Positions 41,677 to 53,400 of a stretch of 64,000 nt of DNA are shown here, piece by piece. This DNA is from Anas platyrhynchos (lineage: Eukaryota > Chordata > Aves > Anseriformes > Anatidae), in assembly GCF_047663525.1 (NCBI RefSeq), contig NC_092589.1, forward strand, positions 102,190,501 to 102,254,500, written 5' to 3'. The notes beneath the pieces are model-generated. The model worked only from the letters and a program-made list of their open reading frames with translations. It was not told the DNA's origin and searched no databases. The position numbers and the translations under genes are program-made. Positions within the stretch are counted from its first letter, which is position 1. Each line of letters opens with the position of its first letter.

Positions 41677-42093
41677 ATGTGCCTTAACAGAAGTTTTGCA
41701 TTTAAATTTCCTCTTTTATTAAAAAAAGAAGCAAATATGCTGTACTTCAGGCATTCAGATAATTACATTATGCACAAAGACCCTGAGCCTCAAAAGCACT
41801 TCAGCAGCTCTCTGCCATTCCTCATACCTAACTGCAGTTCAGGTGATGCTGGCGTCCTCCAAGCAGCTGCTTACTTTTATTTTCCTAGTGCCTCAGTTTT
41901 CAGAGTGGCCACATTAAGTATTCCCCCAAACACAGGTGCAGACGTGCCCAAGCACTCAGGCTCCACGGTGGACTTCAGCCAGTATACAGGGAAGGATGCG
42001 CGGTCCTCCACCTACCCCATCCTTCATGTCAGCGTGAGCACTCATGCGGTTCTGCACAAGCTGGCTGAGCTCCTGACCTGGCTGAAAAACTGA
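41677..42093 (+). other. Unassigned 138-codon ORF
   Basis: Open from 41677 to the TGA at 42091. Composition is Ser/Pro/Ala-rich in the second half; no domain, signal or family was recognised. No splice or promoter evidence. It may be part of a noncoding transcript or be chance in a locally GC-richer segment. Confidence 0.15.
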
Positions 42094-45000
42094 CCAAGGC
42101 AGCAAAAACCTTCTGCAGCTTGACGTTCATCCTGAGGGTAACAAAACGAGGATGTAACAGGAGTAACCACCCACCTGGATGAGCTGCAAAGTTTCATGCA
42201 TTATCGTAGTTTCGTAGTTTAAGAAGTGGTAGGCAGACAATCCTTTTCTGAAGCCTTTGCTGCAGGTGTCTCCCAGATCAAATCAGAGGGGAATAAGTGG
42301 GCTGTGACCAGGTAAGTTATGTCTGTTTTACTGGTATGTCAGCTAATGTGCTTCATCAATCACGTGCACTGCAGTCCTCCAACAGATGTCTGCCAGGTAC
42401 TCAGCACCCCGTCTCCAGTCAGATTTAGCTGTAGTGCGAAGTTTGTATTCCTTCTCTGCTTCACCGTGCAATCAATCCAAGCAGTGTGCTGAAAACAAGC
42501 CTGAAACATAAAATACAGATAGAAATTTATTGCAAATAGGTGGAACCACAGCAGCCAGAGTCATCCTCTCAGGCTGCTCAGAGAGAAACCACCAAGATTG
42601 CTGCTGTCATGAGCAAAGGCCAAGGAAACTCTAGATGTTGGAACAAGGTGGTTCTGTCCCTAAGCTCACACCTATATGATCTCAAAGGACGAGGCCACCT
42701 TCCCTTTCTTCCCTGCTTTCTGCCCTCCTGATAGAACATTATAAAAATGGATTTTACCAATGAGGATCTTTACACAGTAGCCATGTGCTAAAATCATGAA
42801 GATTTTAGTACATGGACAGCAGTTTTGTAGTACTGAATGTAAAAAAGCACCGGCACTGACTTGAAGACAAGCTGCTGGAAAGCTGCTTTTCTGCTTATTT
42901 CTACAAATCAGCTTGGGAATCACAAATCTTCAGCAGGTGTGTGAGACAGTCACAGTCTTGGTGTTGGTGAGGAAAAAAGAGATTGGGGTGGGTGGGAGAA
43001 TCCAGCTATTGCCTTATCCATGGTGCTCTGAATCAATCTGTCCTACCTACCTTTGGAAATATTTGCAGATATTTCTGTTATGTATGAGAGTGCTCGGCAT
43101 TAAAAAGTCCATCTGAAAGCCAGCAACAGCCTGCAATTTACCCACAAAGAGAGGGGAAAAAAAAATGGGATGTTATTTAGCTGAGGCAGGGAGTGAAGGA
43201 GGGAGGAGGTTCCTGGCTGACTTTGAAAAATTGTCAAAACTGTCAGTGCTGAACCGAAAATACCGAAGTTAAAAGCTGTGGAATAGAATGACTTGAGCTG
43301 CTTTTAAAGCATCTGTCATACGGCAGAGGGGTTGAGCAGGTGCTGGCACACCACACACCAGGGGCAGGCAACGGGGCCAAGCCCCAGCCTGGCAGCACCA
43401 GGGCTGCCTCCTGACCCCAGCATCACCACCAGCAGCTTCCCTCCCACTCACTAACAGCAGATTTGTGTTCAGTTGCCTGAACCATTGGTAAAACAGAGAA
43501 AAAATAAGCCCAGATCCAAATCGTTCAGGCTGGACTACCTGTGACCACAGGGAAAATTGGGATTTAGAGCGCAGAGTGGCTGCTGTTGCCGTGGCCACTA
43601 ACTATGGGTCAACATAGAGCCACCACCCAAAACACAAGGAGCAGACTCAGTCTAATTTTCTACCAGTCGATGTGGCTCGCTGACAGGCACCACAGTTATT
43701 TATTGGTATCTTGACAAAAAGCACAAAAGATGATCAAAAGGCAGGGGACTTCTCAAAATCAGTGGAGGTAACCCACAGAGAGCTACAGCAAAATACGTCC
43801 CCCTCCCTTTAGCTGCTGAATCTTTACCCAAGCATTTTAATTTTCAAAGTTTTGTCTCTTTGTCTTACCTTGGCATTAATACAGTTAACAGAAAAGGAGA
43901 GCTAGTGACTACATTGTATAAAATCGTAGGTTTTTCAAGCTGCAGGTAGAGCAGAGTACATTTTTGCAAACACACAAAATGTTTTGGGATTCAAGCTGTA
44001 AAGTCACAATGAATGCAGCAATTCAGATCAAATATGGCTCTTTGAGCCAGGAATATTTAATTGTAACACTAATTCATTCCCTGATATGTTGGTGTTTGTT
44101 TGGTTTCAGGAAACAGAAGACACCTGGCAGTGACCCTGTTCTGGGGAGAGGGAAGGGAGTCCGAATTTCTGTCATTTCCACAGGACAAAATCCCAAAGAG
44201 ATGATGTAATTTCTGAGCATAGCACAGGAAGGGTTCCCGGCTTCTGTCTGACCAAACCCCTAAATTAACCATTTGGCAACAAGGGACATTCTTCAAAGTG
44301 GCACTTAGCTGCCACTTCAGTCTTTATGTGCATTGGTCTCTGCCAGCTGATATTAAACAATTCCCTTTGTCATGAAACTGTCCCTTCCAATAAGTTTTTA
44401 GCTCAAGCTAAATCCTGGAGGCAGAAACCAGGCAGGAGAGCACCTGTTCTGCCAGCAGGACATTCAGACACAGTGCTCTGAAAGCACAAAGGCTCTGACT
44501 CGTTGAGTTCAGCAGCCCAGACAGGCAGCTACAGGCCCCCAGCCACGGGGAAGCGGCATGACCCCTGCGCTCCACAGCCACGGCTGCTTCACCCCTTTCC
44601 CTCGGCATCTCCCTCAGCCAGATTTGGAGGATCTCATTTGTAGGCACCTGCACACAGCACACACAGGCACCTGAGGTGGCTGCTGACTGGCTGTGAAACG
44701 CCTTGGTGCTCAGGCAATCAGCTTCCCCGAGGGGATCCCCTGCCAAAGACACCTACCCAGGACAGCTAACAAAGGAGGGCAAGGTCACAGAGTTTGTCAG
44801 CCACAAACAGTTCACTTGGTCCATTAAAAAGCCCACTGACCATCCAGCATTTTGAGTCCACTTGCAGAAAACAAGGGCACTGCTCTCCCAGGATGGTCAC
44901 GAGAAAGTGAGGTACACAGCACTTGGGAACAAGCTGCATTAATGTGAAAAATAATACACAGGTATTCAAAAACCTACCTTCAAACCCTTCAATTCAGCAC

Positions 45001-45233
45001 CATTTCTCCATTATCATCTTTTTTTTTTTTTTAAACTCTAATCCTGGAGAAGTTGAAATATTCCCCTTGTCTGAGTTAACGGTGCCAACGTGATATTGCT
45101 GAACCACTTACATAAATTTTAATATTACATCAATGCACTGAGGTTTTCCACTGGCTGCAGCAAAACAGACTCATGTTTTTGGACCAAAAAGTATCGATTT
45201 CACTTCTTGCTTTTAGATATGTGATAGAATCGT

Positions 45234-45965
45234 ATGTTCTCTCTCCACTCCTTGGAGCTTTTCCTATTAATATTAACATTTTCTCTGTCCAGCTGTTTTC
45301 CCCCAGTGCAATCTCCCATGCAAGCTCTTCACCGAATATTTATACTGCCTCCAAATTGCTTTTTTTCCTGGCTGACAAAAATGCTTGTGGATAGTAATGC
45401 TTTCAACCCTTCAAGAACACCTATAGCACTAAAGGGCACGTATTTAAAAGCATTCACAGCAAGACCCTCGCAGTCACTGCCACCTCTCAGCAGCAGAATG
45501 CATTGTGCTATGAAAATGATGAATGATGCTCAGCGGTGTTATCGTGTGTTATTCTTGACAGCCCGGAGATGGGAGCTGTACCAGGGGTATATATTCCTCC
45601 GGAGAGGCAACAAAACAAGGTGGTTCAGTCCTGTTTCCGAGGTCACATTCTACATCAGCGAGATGCCGAAAGCAATTGCTGTGGGCAGCTTCTTTCCTGT
45701 ATCTATCCCCTCATTGCTGCCTCCAAGCCGTAAATCTCCCACGAGCAGAGAACATCACCTGGGCTCCCTTCCTGGTGGCTCCCTCAGTCTGACCAGAGAT
45801 GATGGTGCTGAGCACAGAGCTCCTCAGCTCCACAGCTTCCATTTCTCTTTTTGCACAAAGAGCAAAAGAAAGAGAATCAAAGCAGAGAGGCCCATGGGAG
45901 GAGGAGGAGGAATTAATAGATTTGTGTTGACTTCTGGTAAAAAAGAAAACAAAGGAAAAGATTAA
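45234..45965 (+). other. Unassigned 243-codon ORF with signal-peptide-like start
   Basis: The longest ORF of the window outside known genes and CR1. It starts with ATG and an N-terminus MFSLHSLELFLLILTFSLSS, which looks like a secretory signal. The remainder is basic and Ser/Pro-rich with a KSKRKRIK cluster and a Gly run near the C-terminus. The start context is weak (C at -3, T at +4). No family was recognised and there is no CR1 similarity. It could be an orphan gene, a noncoding transcript, or chance. Confidence 0.2.
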
Positions 45966-47599
45966 TTATCTTGGATACCACAGACTGACAGCAGCACCAG
46001 GAAAAAGCAGTCATTTTCCTGCACATCCAGAAGTACCATTTTCTGTGGCATAGAAGTCAAATAAATAAAACTTGTTGCAGGTGGTAACTGTCACTTAATG
46101 CTGTAGCTGTACCTTGAAAAATCCCATAAATCTGTACTGAGACTGGGATGCCCCCGTGCATTTGGTGTTGCACAAGATATTGCAGTGCTGCTGCCATGGA
46201 CATGGCACACAAGTCCCCAGTCTGGTGGGGGCACAGCACAGCATCCGTGCAGGCTTACCTGAAGAACCTGACCACAGTCATACCCGATGTTTGCTGGTAA
46301 CTCTGATTTTCAGCCAGGCTTACAAACCACAGCACAAAAGCTAATGCAGGCTGAGCTAAGCTCTCTGCAGGCTCTCATTTCGCAAACGTGGGTTGTGCCT
46401 GCACCCTACTGCCACAGACTGAGTCCAGCACCTGCAGAATTTATGATCAGGTGTGTGCCTGCCTCAGCAGCGACCTTGCAATCCAATACTGGGAGACAGG
46501 AACTATATGCCCTTTTTTCTTGCTGTTTACACGTTTTAAGATAAAAGCTGGTACAGCTTCACTTCAAAACCACAACTTTGTTTTCAGAGACACTTTTAGA
46601 CCTAGCCATTATTGTAAGTAATGCTCCTGCAAGATAAAGAAAACATTGCTTGCTAAAGAAGGGATGTTTAGCAGACCTGTACTTACAAACAGCAGGAAAG
46701 TTCAATTAATTTTCTCCTTTGTGCTACCTTATGAAAATTTACATAACCCCAAGTCTCATCTAGCTTGAGTCCTGTTTATATGAGCAACTGCAAGACAGGA
46801 GTTTGTACTGCATACGGCTGAAATTGGCACACAGGCTGCAGGCAGTGCAGAATCTGTGCTCTCATCATCCGCTGGGAGCTGAAGCACGCACCACAATCTG
46901 CACAGCTGACTCGCTGCAAGGAGCAAATTCATACCAAAATGTTTCTGTACCCACTGCTGAGGAGCAGCATGCCCAGAGTAACTGCAAGGCACTTACTGAA
47001 AACTGGGCCAGCACGTTTAAGTCCATGTATCTTCATTTCACAGCTAAAGAAACTGAGGCATGCACTTAATGCTTTGTCCAGTTACAGAACAGGTCAGCAG
47101 CAGAACAAGGAATAAAAGCTGGTTAACAATTACAGCAGTAACACCATTTCTCAACGTATCCTTAATGTCAGCAGCAGAAAAAAAAAAATGGAAGAAAAAA
47201 AAAAAGCAACCAGACTGAAGTCAAATTAATTTTATTAATAGCTCATGGGAGCAAATTGCTACATTTTGCCAAGAGAAAACCAAAGCTTTACGTACCAGGC
47301 CTGAGCTAGGGAAGCTGCATACTAAAATGGCGATTATGCAAATTTATCTTGTGAACATTTTTAGACAAGAATGAAGTTGGGTTTATTTTCTTTAATTAAA
47401 ACTAGAATCCTACATAGTTCATTAGCATGGATTCGGAGCAGAATGAATATTAATGTAGCCCACCTCTCCCAACTCTACCTGCCAGAAACATCAGGAAAAA
47501 AAAGGTTAGAAAATGGATTCCTGAGCTACTGTAAATGCAACTGGCTAATGTTACCAGAAGGCTGCCATCATTAGAGAGATAACAGAAATCTTTTTGGCC

Positions 47600-48418
47600 A
47601 GAAAAAGGCAAATGTTACAGACATCTTCAAAAAGGAGAGAAAGAGGATCTGGGGAACGAGAGGCTGGCCATCCTTATTTCTGCAAATTATGGAATAAGCC
47701 ATTCCAGGCACACGAAATATAAGGAACTGGGAATAGTTGGTCAACACCAATTTACCAAAGGCACATTCTGCTTGACCATCCCAAGTGCCGTCTAGGAGGA
47801 AATAAATGGCTCTGTTGCAGAGGGGAAACAGTGGATGGCAGTTACCTTGCATACAGCAAGGCTTTCAACAGTTTCCCACAGTAGCGTTGTACTCAGACTG
47901 GGAATACGAGCTACAAAGTAGGTGAAAAACTTGTGGACCATCAGGCTAGGAATAGCCAGTTGTTCCTGTCTGACTAAGCTGGCTACAAGTGACATTCCTC
48001 AGTAGTCAGAGCCAGGGCAAATCATGGCTGATGTCATCACTAACAACTTGGACTGCTGAAAGTCCAGTTTAGGACACTTGTTAGTCTAGCCTGGAGAATG
48101 GAAGACCTAATTGTATTTTGCCACTAGAGAAGGGAGTGCAGAGAACTCCAAGCCAGATTCTTCTCAGGGCGAGAGATAACAACCACTCGCGGTGTCAAGG
48201 GATTTGGACATGAAGAGAAATTGTGAGGCCACAAGAGCGGCTAAGCAATGGAGCAAGTACCTGGCCAGCCTGTAGAGTCTCCTGCACTGGAGGCTTTCAA
48301 AACTCAAGAGCCTGAGCAACCTGGTTTAATTTTGAAGTTGGCCCTGTACTTGAAAGGGGAACAGACTAAGTGGCCTCCAGATGACCTTTCAGCCTAAATT
48401 TGTCTATGATTTTGTGAT
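47600..48418 (+). mobile_element. Ancient CR1 LINE, ~0.8 kb, sense on +
   Basis: Collinear decayed CR1: an ACAGTGGATGGCAGTTACCT block followed by CAGCAAGGCTTTCAACAG (reverse-transcriptase motif-A region, near 47829-47876), a FNIF..DLD-like region near 48030-48050, a GGAGGCTTTCAAAACTC block near 48289, and the 3' end CTATGATTTTGTGAT at 48404-48418. Frames are destroyed. It ends 97 bp from the ADI1 stop codon, tail to tail with ADI1. Confidence 0.75.
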
Positions 48419-48463
48419 TCCAGTGTATATGCAACCAGTAGTGTAGTCGGTTGAAAAATCACA

Positions 48464-48469
48464 TTTATT
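48464..48469 (-). terminator. ADI1: ADI1 poly(A) signal AATAAA
   Basis: Reads AATAAA on the minus strand, 46 bp after the stop codon and 46 bp before the old CR1 3' end. Other hexamers occur further on (for example near 47231), so longer 3' UTRs reaching through the CR1 are possible. Confidence 0.55.
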
Positions 48470-48514
48470 CTGATTGGCTTCAAGGCTGCTCCACCTGTCA
48501 GGTCACAGACACCA

Positions 48515-48637
48515 TTACTGTGCTTCTCCAGTCAAAAACTTCATATACTGTTTCCGAGCAGGAAAATCATCAGCTGGTCTGTTGTATGCTGTCCAGACTG
48601 GTTCTCCAACGAACAGCCTCATTGCCTTCACGTAATT
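48515..48637 (-). CDS. ADI1: ADI1 coding exon 4 (last)
   Basis: Minus-strand acceptor TTTGACAG. Encodes [20 protein letters not shown], then [14 protein letters not shown] and LTGEAQ before TAA. Matches the human [13 protein letters not shown] region; the last residues differ as expected between classes. Confidence 0.97.
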   Translation of the reverse strand, partial: NYVKAMRLFVGEPVWTAYNRPADDFPARKQYMKFLTGEAQ

Positions 48638-50385
48638 CTGTCAAAGAACAAGAAGCCACAAGTACCGTAAGAGCTCCTTTCCATGGGATCTTAATTCTGA
48701 AGTTAATGGTTTCATTTGCACTTCTGCAGCGGTTTTTGAAACTGTTTCAAGATGGACTGAAAGCTTCACATGTTCCAGAATATTGTAGCATTATGCTGTT
48801 GTTTCTGCTGCCAGCTACTGCAGCAAGGGATTTTGCATTTATGCAGTGATCTCCTGTGTCACAACCAGTGCCTCCAGGCCAGGCAAACAGTACTTCTCCC
48901 TGTTTCAAAGAAACCAGATAAATCCTGTCTTATGCAGATCATTTTGCACTGGATCCACAATACTGAGCAGTACAGCATCTAATTCCTACTTGCTTAGTTA
49001 AACAACAAGCAGAAGACACAAGATCACTACACAGTGCCTGAGGAATATCACAAGCTTCAAAGTGAGGGCCGTAAGAGCTGAATGGGGAATACAGAAACTA
49101 GCCAAAAAATAAAAATCCATTATGTATGGAACGCGAAAAGTCTCCAGATTTCAAAAGAAAAAGTAATAGCCCTTGCCACCAGCTAGCCAAAAGTATGCCA
49201 GGTGGGAAGGTGCAGCTGTGGCAGCAGAGAACGGAGTTTTACATCCTGCAGAAGCACTCCAAACACTGAGTTATGGGGAACTCTCCTCTTCTCTACTACC
49301 AATTATTCTACAGGCTTAGGCCCTAACTATTTTGTAAACACTGTGAAGTGCTTATCCTGTATCTACATGCTCAGCAATGTCAAGAACAAAGTTAGGTACC
49401 TAAAGAACTTAGCTGCAAAACCCAAAGGTCTAGAAGTACCTAAAGAATTTATGTGAGACTTTGAAGATTCCATTTCTGGACTGAAGTTCCTGAAGTGGAC
49501 ATAAATGTTTACGACTTTTTGTGGATTCAACCCATAACCCATTACATTCTGTGCATGTAATGAAAAAGCCTTAAAATAATGTTTGTAGCTGATTCATTGT
49601 GGATCTCAAAATGTAGACATGAGAAGCTGGGTTTTTCACTAAAGCATGTTTTTATTTTTTTCATAGACACTAACTGCTACCTGGGCAGCTGATTCAAAAT
49701 TATACCACAGTCAGGACCCTGCCAGAGATGGGATCTTGCTACACAGGAGACAATGACACACATTTCCCCTTTTTCTAGGGCTAATGCTGAGATTAAAAAC
49801 ATACATGTAGAAGTCCACAAGGGCAGGCACACAGCTCAGGACTCTCAATCTCACAGTCCTGTTGCCAAAAATACTCTCCAAAAGCAGGTCACCTCCTGTG
49901 AAGCAAGCGTTCAGTCTGGCATACGCCAGCTGCATGTAGTGGCTCTGGACCCTTAAATCATTCTTTCCCTGAAGGTGAATTTAGCGCTTATAAAGAATGC
50001 CACTGATCTAGACAGGTATGCTCTGTCTCTCCGTACAAAGACACCCAACAAGGTAACACAGAAGGATCCATCTCCATGCCACAAGTGGCAGTAGGGGCAA
50101 TCTTGCTGCAGGCAGGGCCTGGCTATGACACCACTGTCACACAAAATACACTATGGGTATCACGTGGCAATGACTTGCAGTTACAGCCGATGAGATGAAG
50201 CTGGATTTGTGACCTGGAGATGAAAGGTTCAGATGCTGTGAATTATTTAGTATTTTTCATATTCCTACTTCATATTTAATATGCTTTGCTAATGAACTGC
50301 AAAGTCTCAGGGCATGCAGTTACTAATAAGATATACACTCACAGACATTTGTCATCAAAACTTACAGTAAACTATAGTAACATAC
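48638..50385. other. ADI1 intron 3, 1.7 kb
   Basis: No repeat family or additional exon recognised. Confidence 0.8.
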
Positions 50386-50565
50386 ATTCTCATCCAGCGT
50401 AAATCGGTGATATATGCCAGCAGGGAGGGTTATCATGTCTCCTTTCTCCATGGAAATTCGGATCCATTTGTCATCCTTGTCTCGAACATCAAAATAGCCA
50501 GATCCATCTAAGATGTAGCGAATTTCATCGTCTAGGTGTAAATGTTCTTCATAAAATGTTTTTAT
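50386..50565 (-). CDS. ADI1: ADI1 coding exon 3 (active site)
   Basis: Minus-strand acceptor ATCCCTAG, donor GAGAAT|GTATGT, exactly 60 codons (residues 81-140). Encodes [60 protein letters not shown]. Carries all four metal-binding residues. Confidence 0.98.
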
Positions 50566-51688
50566 CTAGGGATAGCAGGTATCTTTTAAAACTACTGAAC
50601 ACAAAAGCACTGCTAAAAAATGTGGCTGAAACATTTGGCAAAGCAGACAAAGGCTTTCTAACTATGCAGTGATTTAACTGACAGATGAGACCAATAGGAT
50701 TAAAACAGCCAATCCAATCAGCCAGAGACAGTCTCTGGATGCTTCTAAAAATGCTTTAAATGTTCTATACCAGATAACATCATCTGTTTAGTTCTGGATG
50801 CTGTTTAGCCATGCTAGAGCAGGTGGGCCTGAAACAGACCTCAGCCTTTACTGATTCAGCACAGCAAAATGAGCAAAAGTCCATGTTCCCAGTGAGTAAA
50901 GGCTTATCTTTGTATCGTTGAGCTCACACAGGACACTTGAGTTACAACCTAATTCACCTTGTAAAAAATTTAATGCCAGTGTAACACAATACACTTAAAA
51001 CAAACCAGTATATGGACAAAAATTGAATGAAAATATGGAAATGCCACCAGGTTGTTGTATTCAGGCCAGAACAGCAGTCCAACACCCTGGGGCAGGGAGA
51101 ATATTCCTTTTAGAAGGCTCATCTCAGAGCCTGGCACTGTTCGTATTCAGCTGCTTTGAAATAGCCACGCTGTTAGCCGCCCAAGTTAACAAATCTTCTT
51201 GTAAGGGGAATGTATCCCTCAAATTCCATGATATGTTCCTTCGAAAAGATGAATGTTGCAACAGCCATTAGGATGTTTTGGCCTTCAAATCTCATGAAGA
51301 GCTGGCAACAACCTGCCTTCATCCCAGTTTGTTAGTCTCTCTGAAGTCAGGTCCATATCTACAGGGCTCTACTTGTAGGAACCTTATGTTCAAAATGACA
51401 CAGTCATGGGAACTAACCTAAAAAACTTTGAAGCCAATCTAAGAAGCGAAAAACCTATCTCCCCCTCCCATTTGAAAATCAGTATCAAAACTTTTTTCTT
51501 TTTCTTTTTTTTTAAGAAAGGACTTTTTTTTTTTTTAAGTTAAGGACTTCTGAACAGAATGTATTTTAAACATGGAAATCTCACCCCTGAGACTCTGCTC
51601 ACAATGAACGTGTGTTACGAAGCTGGCTGCACACACTAGCAATGGACTTCAGAATACAAATCTTCATTCAAAGCAAAAGCTTACATAC
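50566..51688. other. ADI1 intron 2, 1.1 kb
   Basis: Two T-runs near 51500-51540; otherwise nothing recognised. Confidence 0.8.
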
Positions 51689-51808
51689 CTTTTCTTCATA
51701 ATTTGGAAGCTTGTCTTTATGTATAGTTATTATATCCATCCAAGAATAATTTTCCGCTTTCCGAATCTCTTTCAGACATGGATCAGTCTCATAGTTATCA
51801 GCATCCAA
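51689..51808 (-). CDS. ADI1: ADI1 coding exon 2
   Basis: Minus-strand acceptor TTTTTCAG, donor GAAAAG|GTATGT, 40 codons (residues 41-80). Encodes [40 protein letters not shown], close to human LDADKYENDPELEKIR. Phase 0 at both ends. Confidence 0.98.
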
Positions 51809-53128
51809 CTGAAAAATAGGCAGAAAAAAAAATGAATTCAGACAATCGCTTAAGATGCAATTCAAGATATTAATCAGGAAAAAACAAAGTTGTTGAGAAT
51901 GTCAGTGGAGAGACAAATAACACCAGTGGGTAGCTAAGTTAGCTTCTCATAGGTACACAAGGCACGTACCACTACCTTCCAAGATTGAAAGTTCAATGCA
52001 TGAGTGCACAACTACTGCATGCCAAATGATATACCAGATACTAACAAGTCCAACAGAGTTACTCTTTGGTTATCATGGGGGAAAACCAAGAATGATTAAA
52101 GAAAAGGAGAAAAAAGCTTTTGAAATCAGCATGGACATCCCATATGGACTTACCCCTGAAGAAAACTATACTTGCCTTCTCACATTGCTTTTACAACCTT
52201 AATATCATTCAAGGGCCGGATTCATTTGATTTACCTATATCCTCTCCACCTTCACACGGAAATAATCTGGGAGGCCTTCCTGCTACCTCTGCATCCCGGT
52301 TTCTGAGGTTTGGAGATGCTGGCAGACATGCCAGCTGCTTTCAGCACCACTTCCCCACTCGGCATGACTTGCTTCCAAGCACACAAAGTTATTGTTATAC
52401 ACAAAACAGCAGCAGCATGGCACCAATAAATAAGATTAAATTATAAAGTAGTAACTTTGGGGTCTTTGCTGATTATGCCAGAAACGTATTAATAAATTGC
52501 CTTGGATACACTCCACTTTTTCTGCTCAGATGCCAAATTTCTGAAAGTGGGAGAGCTACTAAAAGCAGGAAAATGGAAGGTTACCTGAGGTTTCATAACT
52601 GCGGGATTTTCCACGGTTTATTGACTCTTGCAGCATGTCCCTACCTCACACAGCGTGCAGCACACTTCAAAGGCCAACAATGTATGTCCCCGTCCCCCCG
52701 AGGTACTCCCAATTCTGCAGCACTGCTTGTGCTGCACTCCTCAAGCCCCTGAGGTGCGATTACAGGGGAGAGAAAATCACGAGCTCTTAATGAACGCGTT
52801 TTACAGCTGAGGCATGCCCGATTTGTAGTTTGTGACAGAAATTCCCCGTCACGCAGCCCTTCTGCCTGATGCACGCAGGAAAGGGGGGCTCTTGCACGAC
52901 CACCACACGGCCCAGCACGGCTGGTGCTGTGCTTCAGAAGAGCCCTCAGCACCGACACAGAGCTCAGACTCCTGGTGCCTGCGCTGCGTGAGGAGAAGGG
53001 GAGCGGCAGCATTAGGGCGACCCCCCCGGCTGCCGCCTCAGCGCCGGGGGCCCGGCGCCATTTTAGGCGCGGCGCCGGGGCCTCGCTCAGCCGCGTCCCG
53101 CTCGGGGTGGGGGGGCCCCGGCGCTTAC
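51809..53128. other. ADI1 intron 1, 1.3 kb
   Basis: GC content rises towards exon 1. Antisense ORFs here (for example 52832-53434 on +) follow from high GC, not from a gene. Confidence 0.75.
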
Positions 53129-53400
53129 TTTGCGGTAGGTGACGCCGAGGAAGCGCAGCTGCTCCAGGCTGACGGCGCGGTTGGGCTGCAGCCTGTGGGG
53201 CGCCCGCTGGTCCTCCTGGGACTCGTCCATGTACCAGGCCTCCACCATTTTTATTTATTTTTTTTTCTTTGGCAGCGGGAGCCTCCCCGAGGCCGGGCTG
53301 GGCTGGGCGGGAGCGGCGCGCTGCGGCCCGCCCCGGGGAGAGCTCGGCGAGCAGCTCCCGGGGCCGCGTTTTTTTCTTTTTTTGTTTTCGTTTTCAGGAC
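53030..53400. promoter_or_regulatory. ADI1: CpG-island promoter of ADI1
   Basis: Dense CpG and GC-rich sequence spanning ADI1 exon 1 and its 5' flank, in sharp contrast to the surrounding AT-rich DNA. Immediately upstream of the ATG the sense strand is A-rich. No TATA box recognised. Confidence 0.75.
53129..53248 (-). CDS. ADI1: ADI1 coding exon 1
   Basis: ATG at 53248 and donor CGCAAA|GTAAGC, 40 codons. Encodes [17 protein letters not shown], then [18 protein letters not shown] and VTYRK. Human begins MVQAWYMDD. Strong start context. Confidence 0.97.

Larger units (their letters stand above)
39344..48463. other. Convergent intergenic region TRAPPC12 / ADI1
   Basis: About 9.1 kb between the 3' ends of the two genes. 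It contains a CR1 (39796-40073), an AT-rich patch with repeated TTGTACA-type words (40098-40175), a more GC-rich stretch from about 41750 to 46500 with several unassigned ORFs, and an old CR1 (47600-48418). No gene recognised with confidence. Confidence 0.7.
48464..53248 (-). other. ADI1: ADI1 gene, complete coding region (4 exons)
   Basis: Acireductone dioxygenase of the methionine salvage pathway, a cupin-fold metalloenzyme in cytosol and nucleus. With Fe2+ it converts 1,2-dihydroxy-3-keto-5-methylthiopentene to 2-keto-4-methylthiobutyrate and formate; the Ni2+ form makes methylthiopropionate, formate and CO (family knowledge). The exons sum to 180 aa against 179 in human. The metal ligands are visible: His88, His90 and Glu94 in [12 protein letters not shown], and His133 in GIYHRF. 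The start MVEAWYMDE has a strong context (A at -3, G at +4) and lies in a CpG island. AATAAA is 46 bp past the stop. RNASEH1 lies upstream in the same orientation. Confidence 0.97.

Noticed and set aside
43269-44752. Minus ORFs of 109 and 114 codons in the intergenic gap
   Set aside because: No recognised features; local GC-rich composition explains their length.
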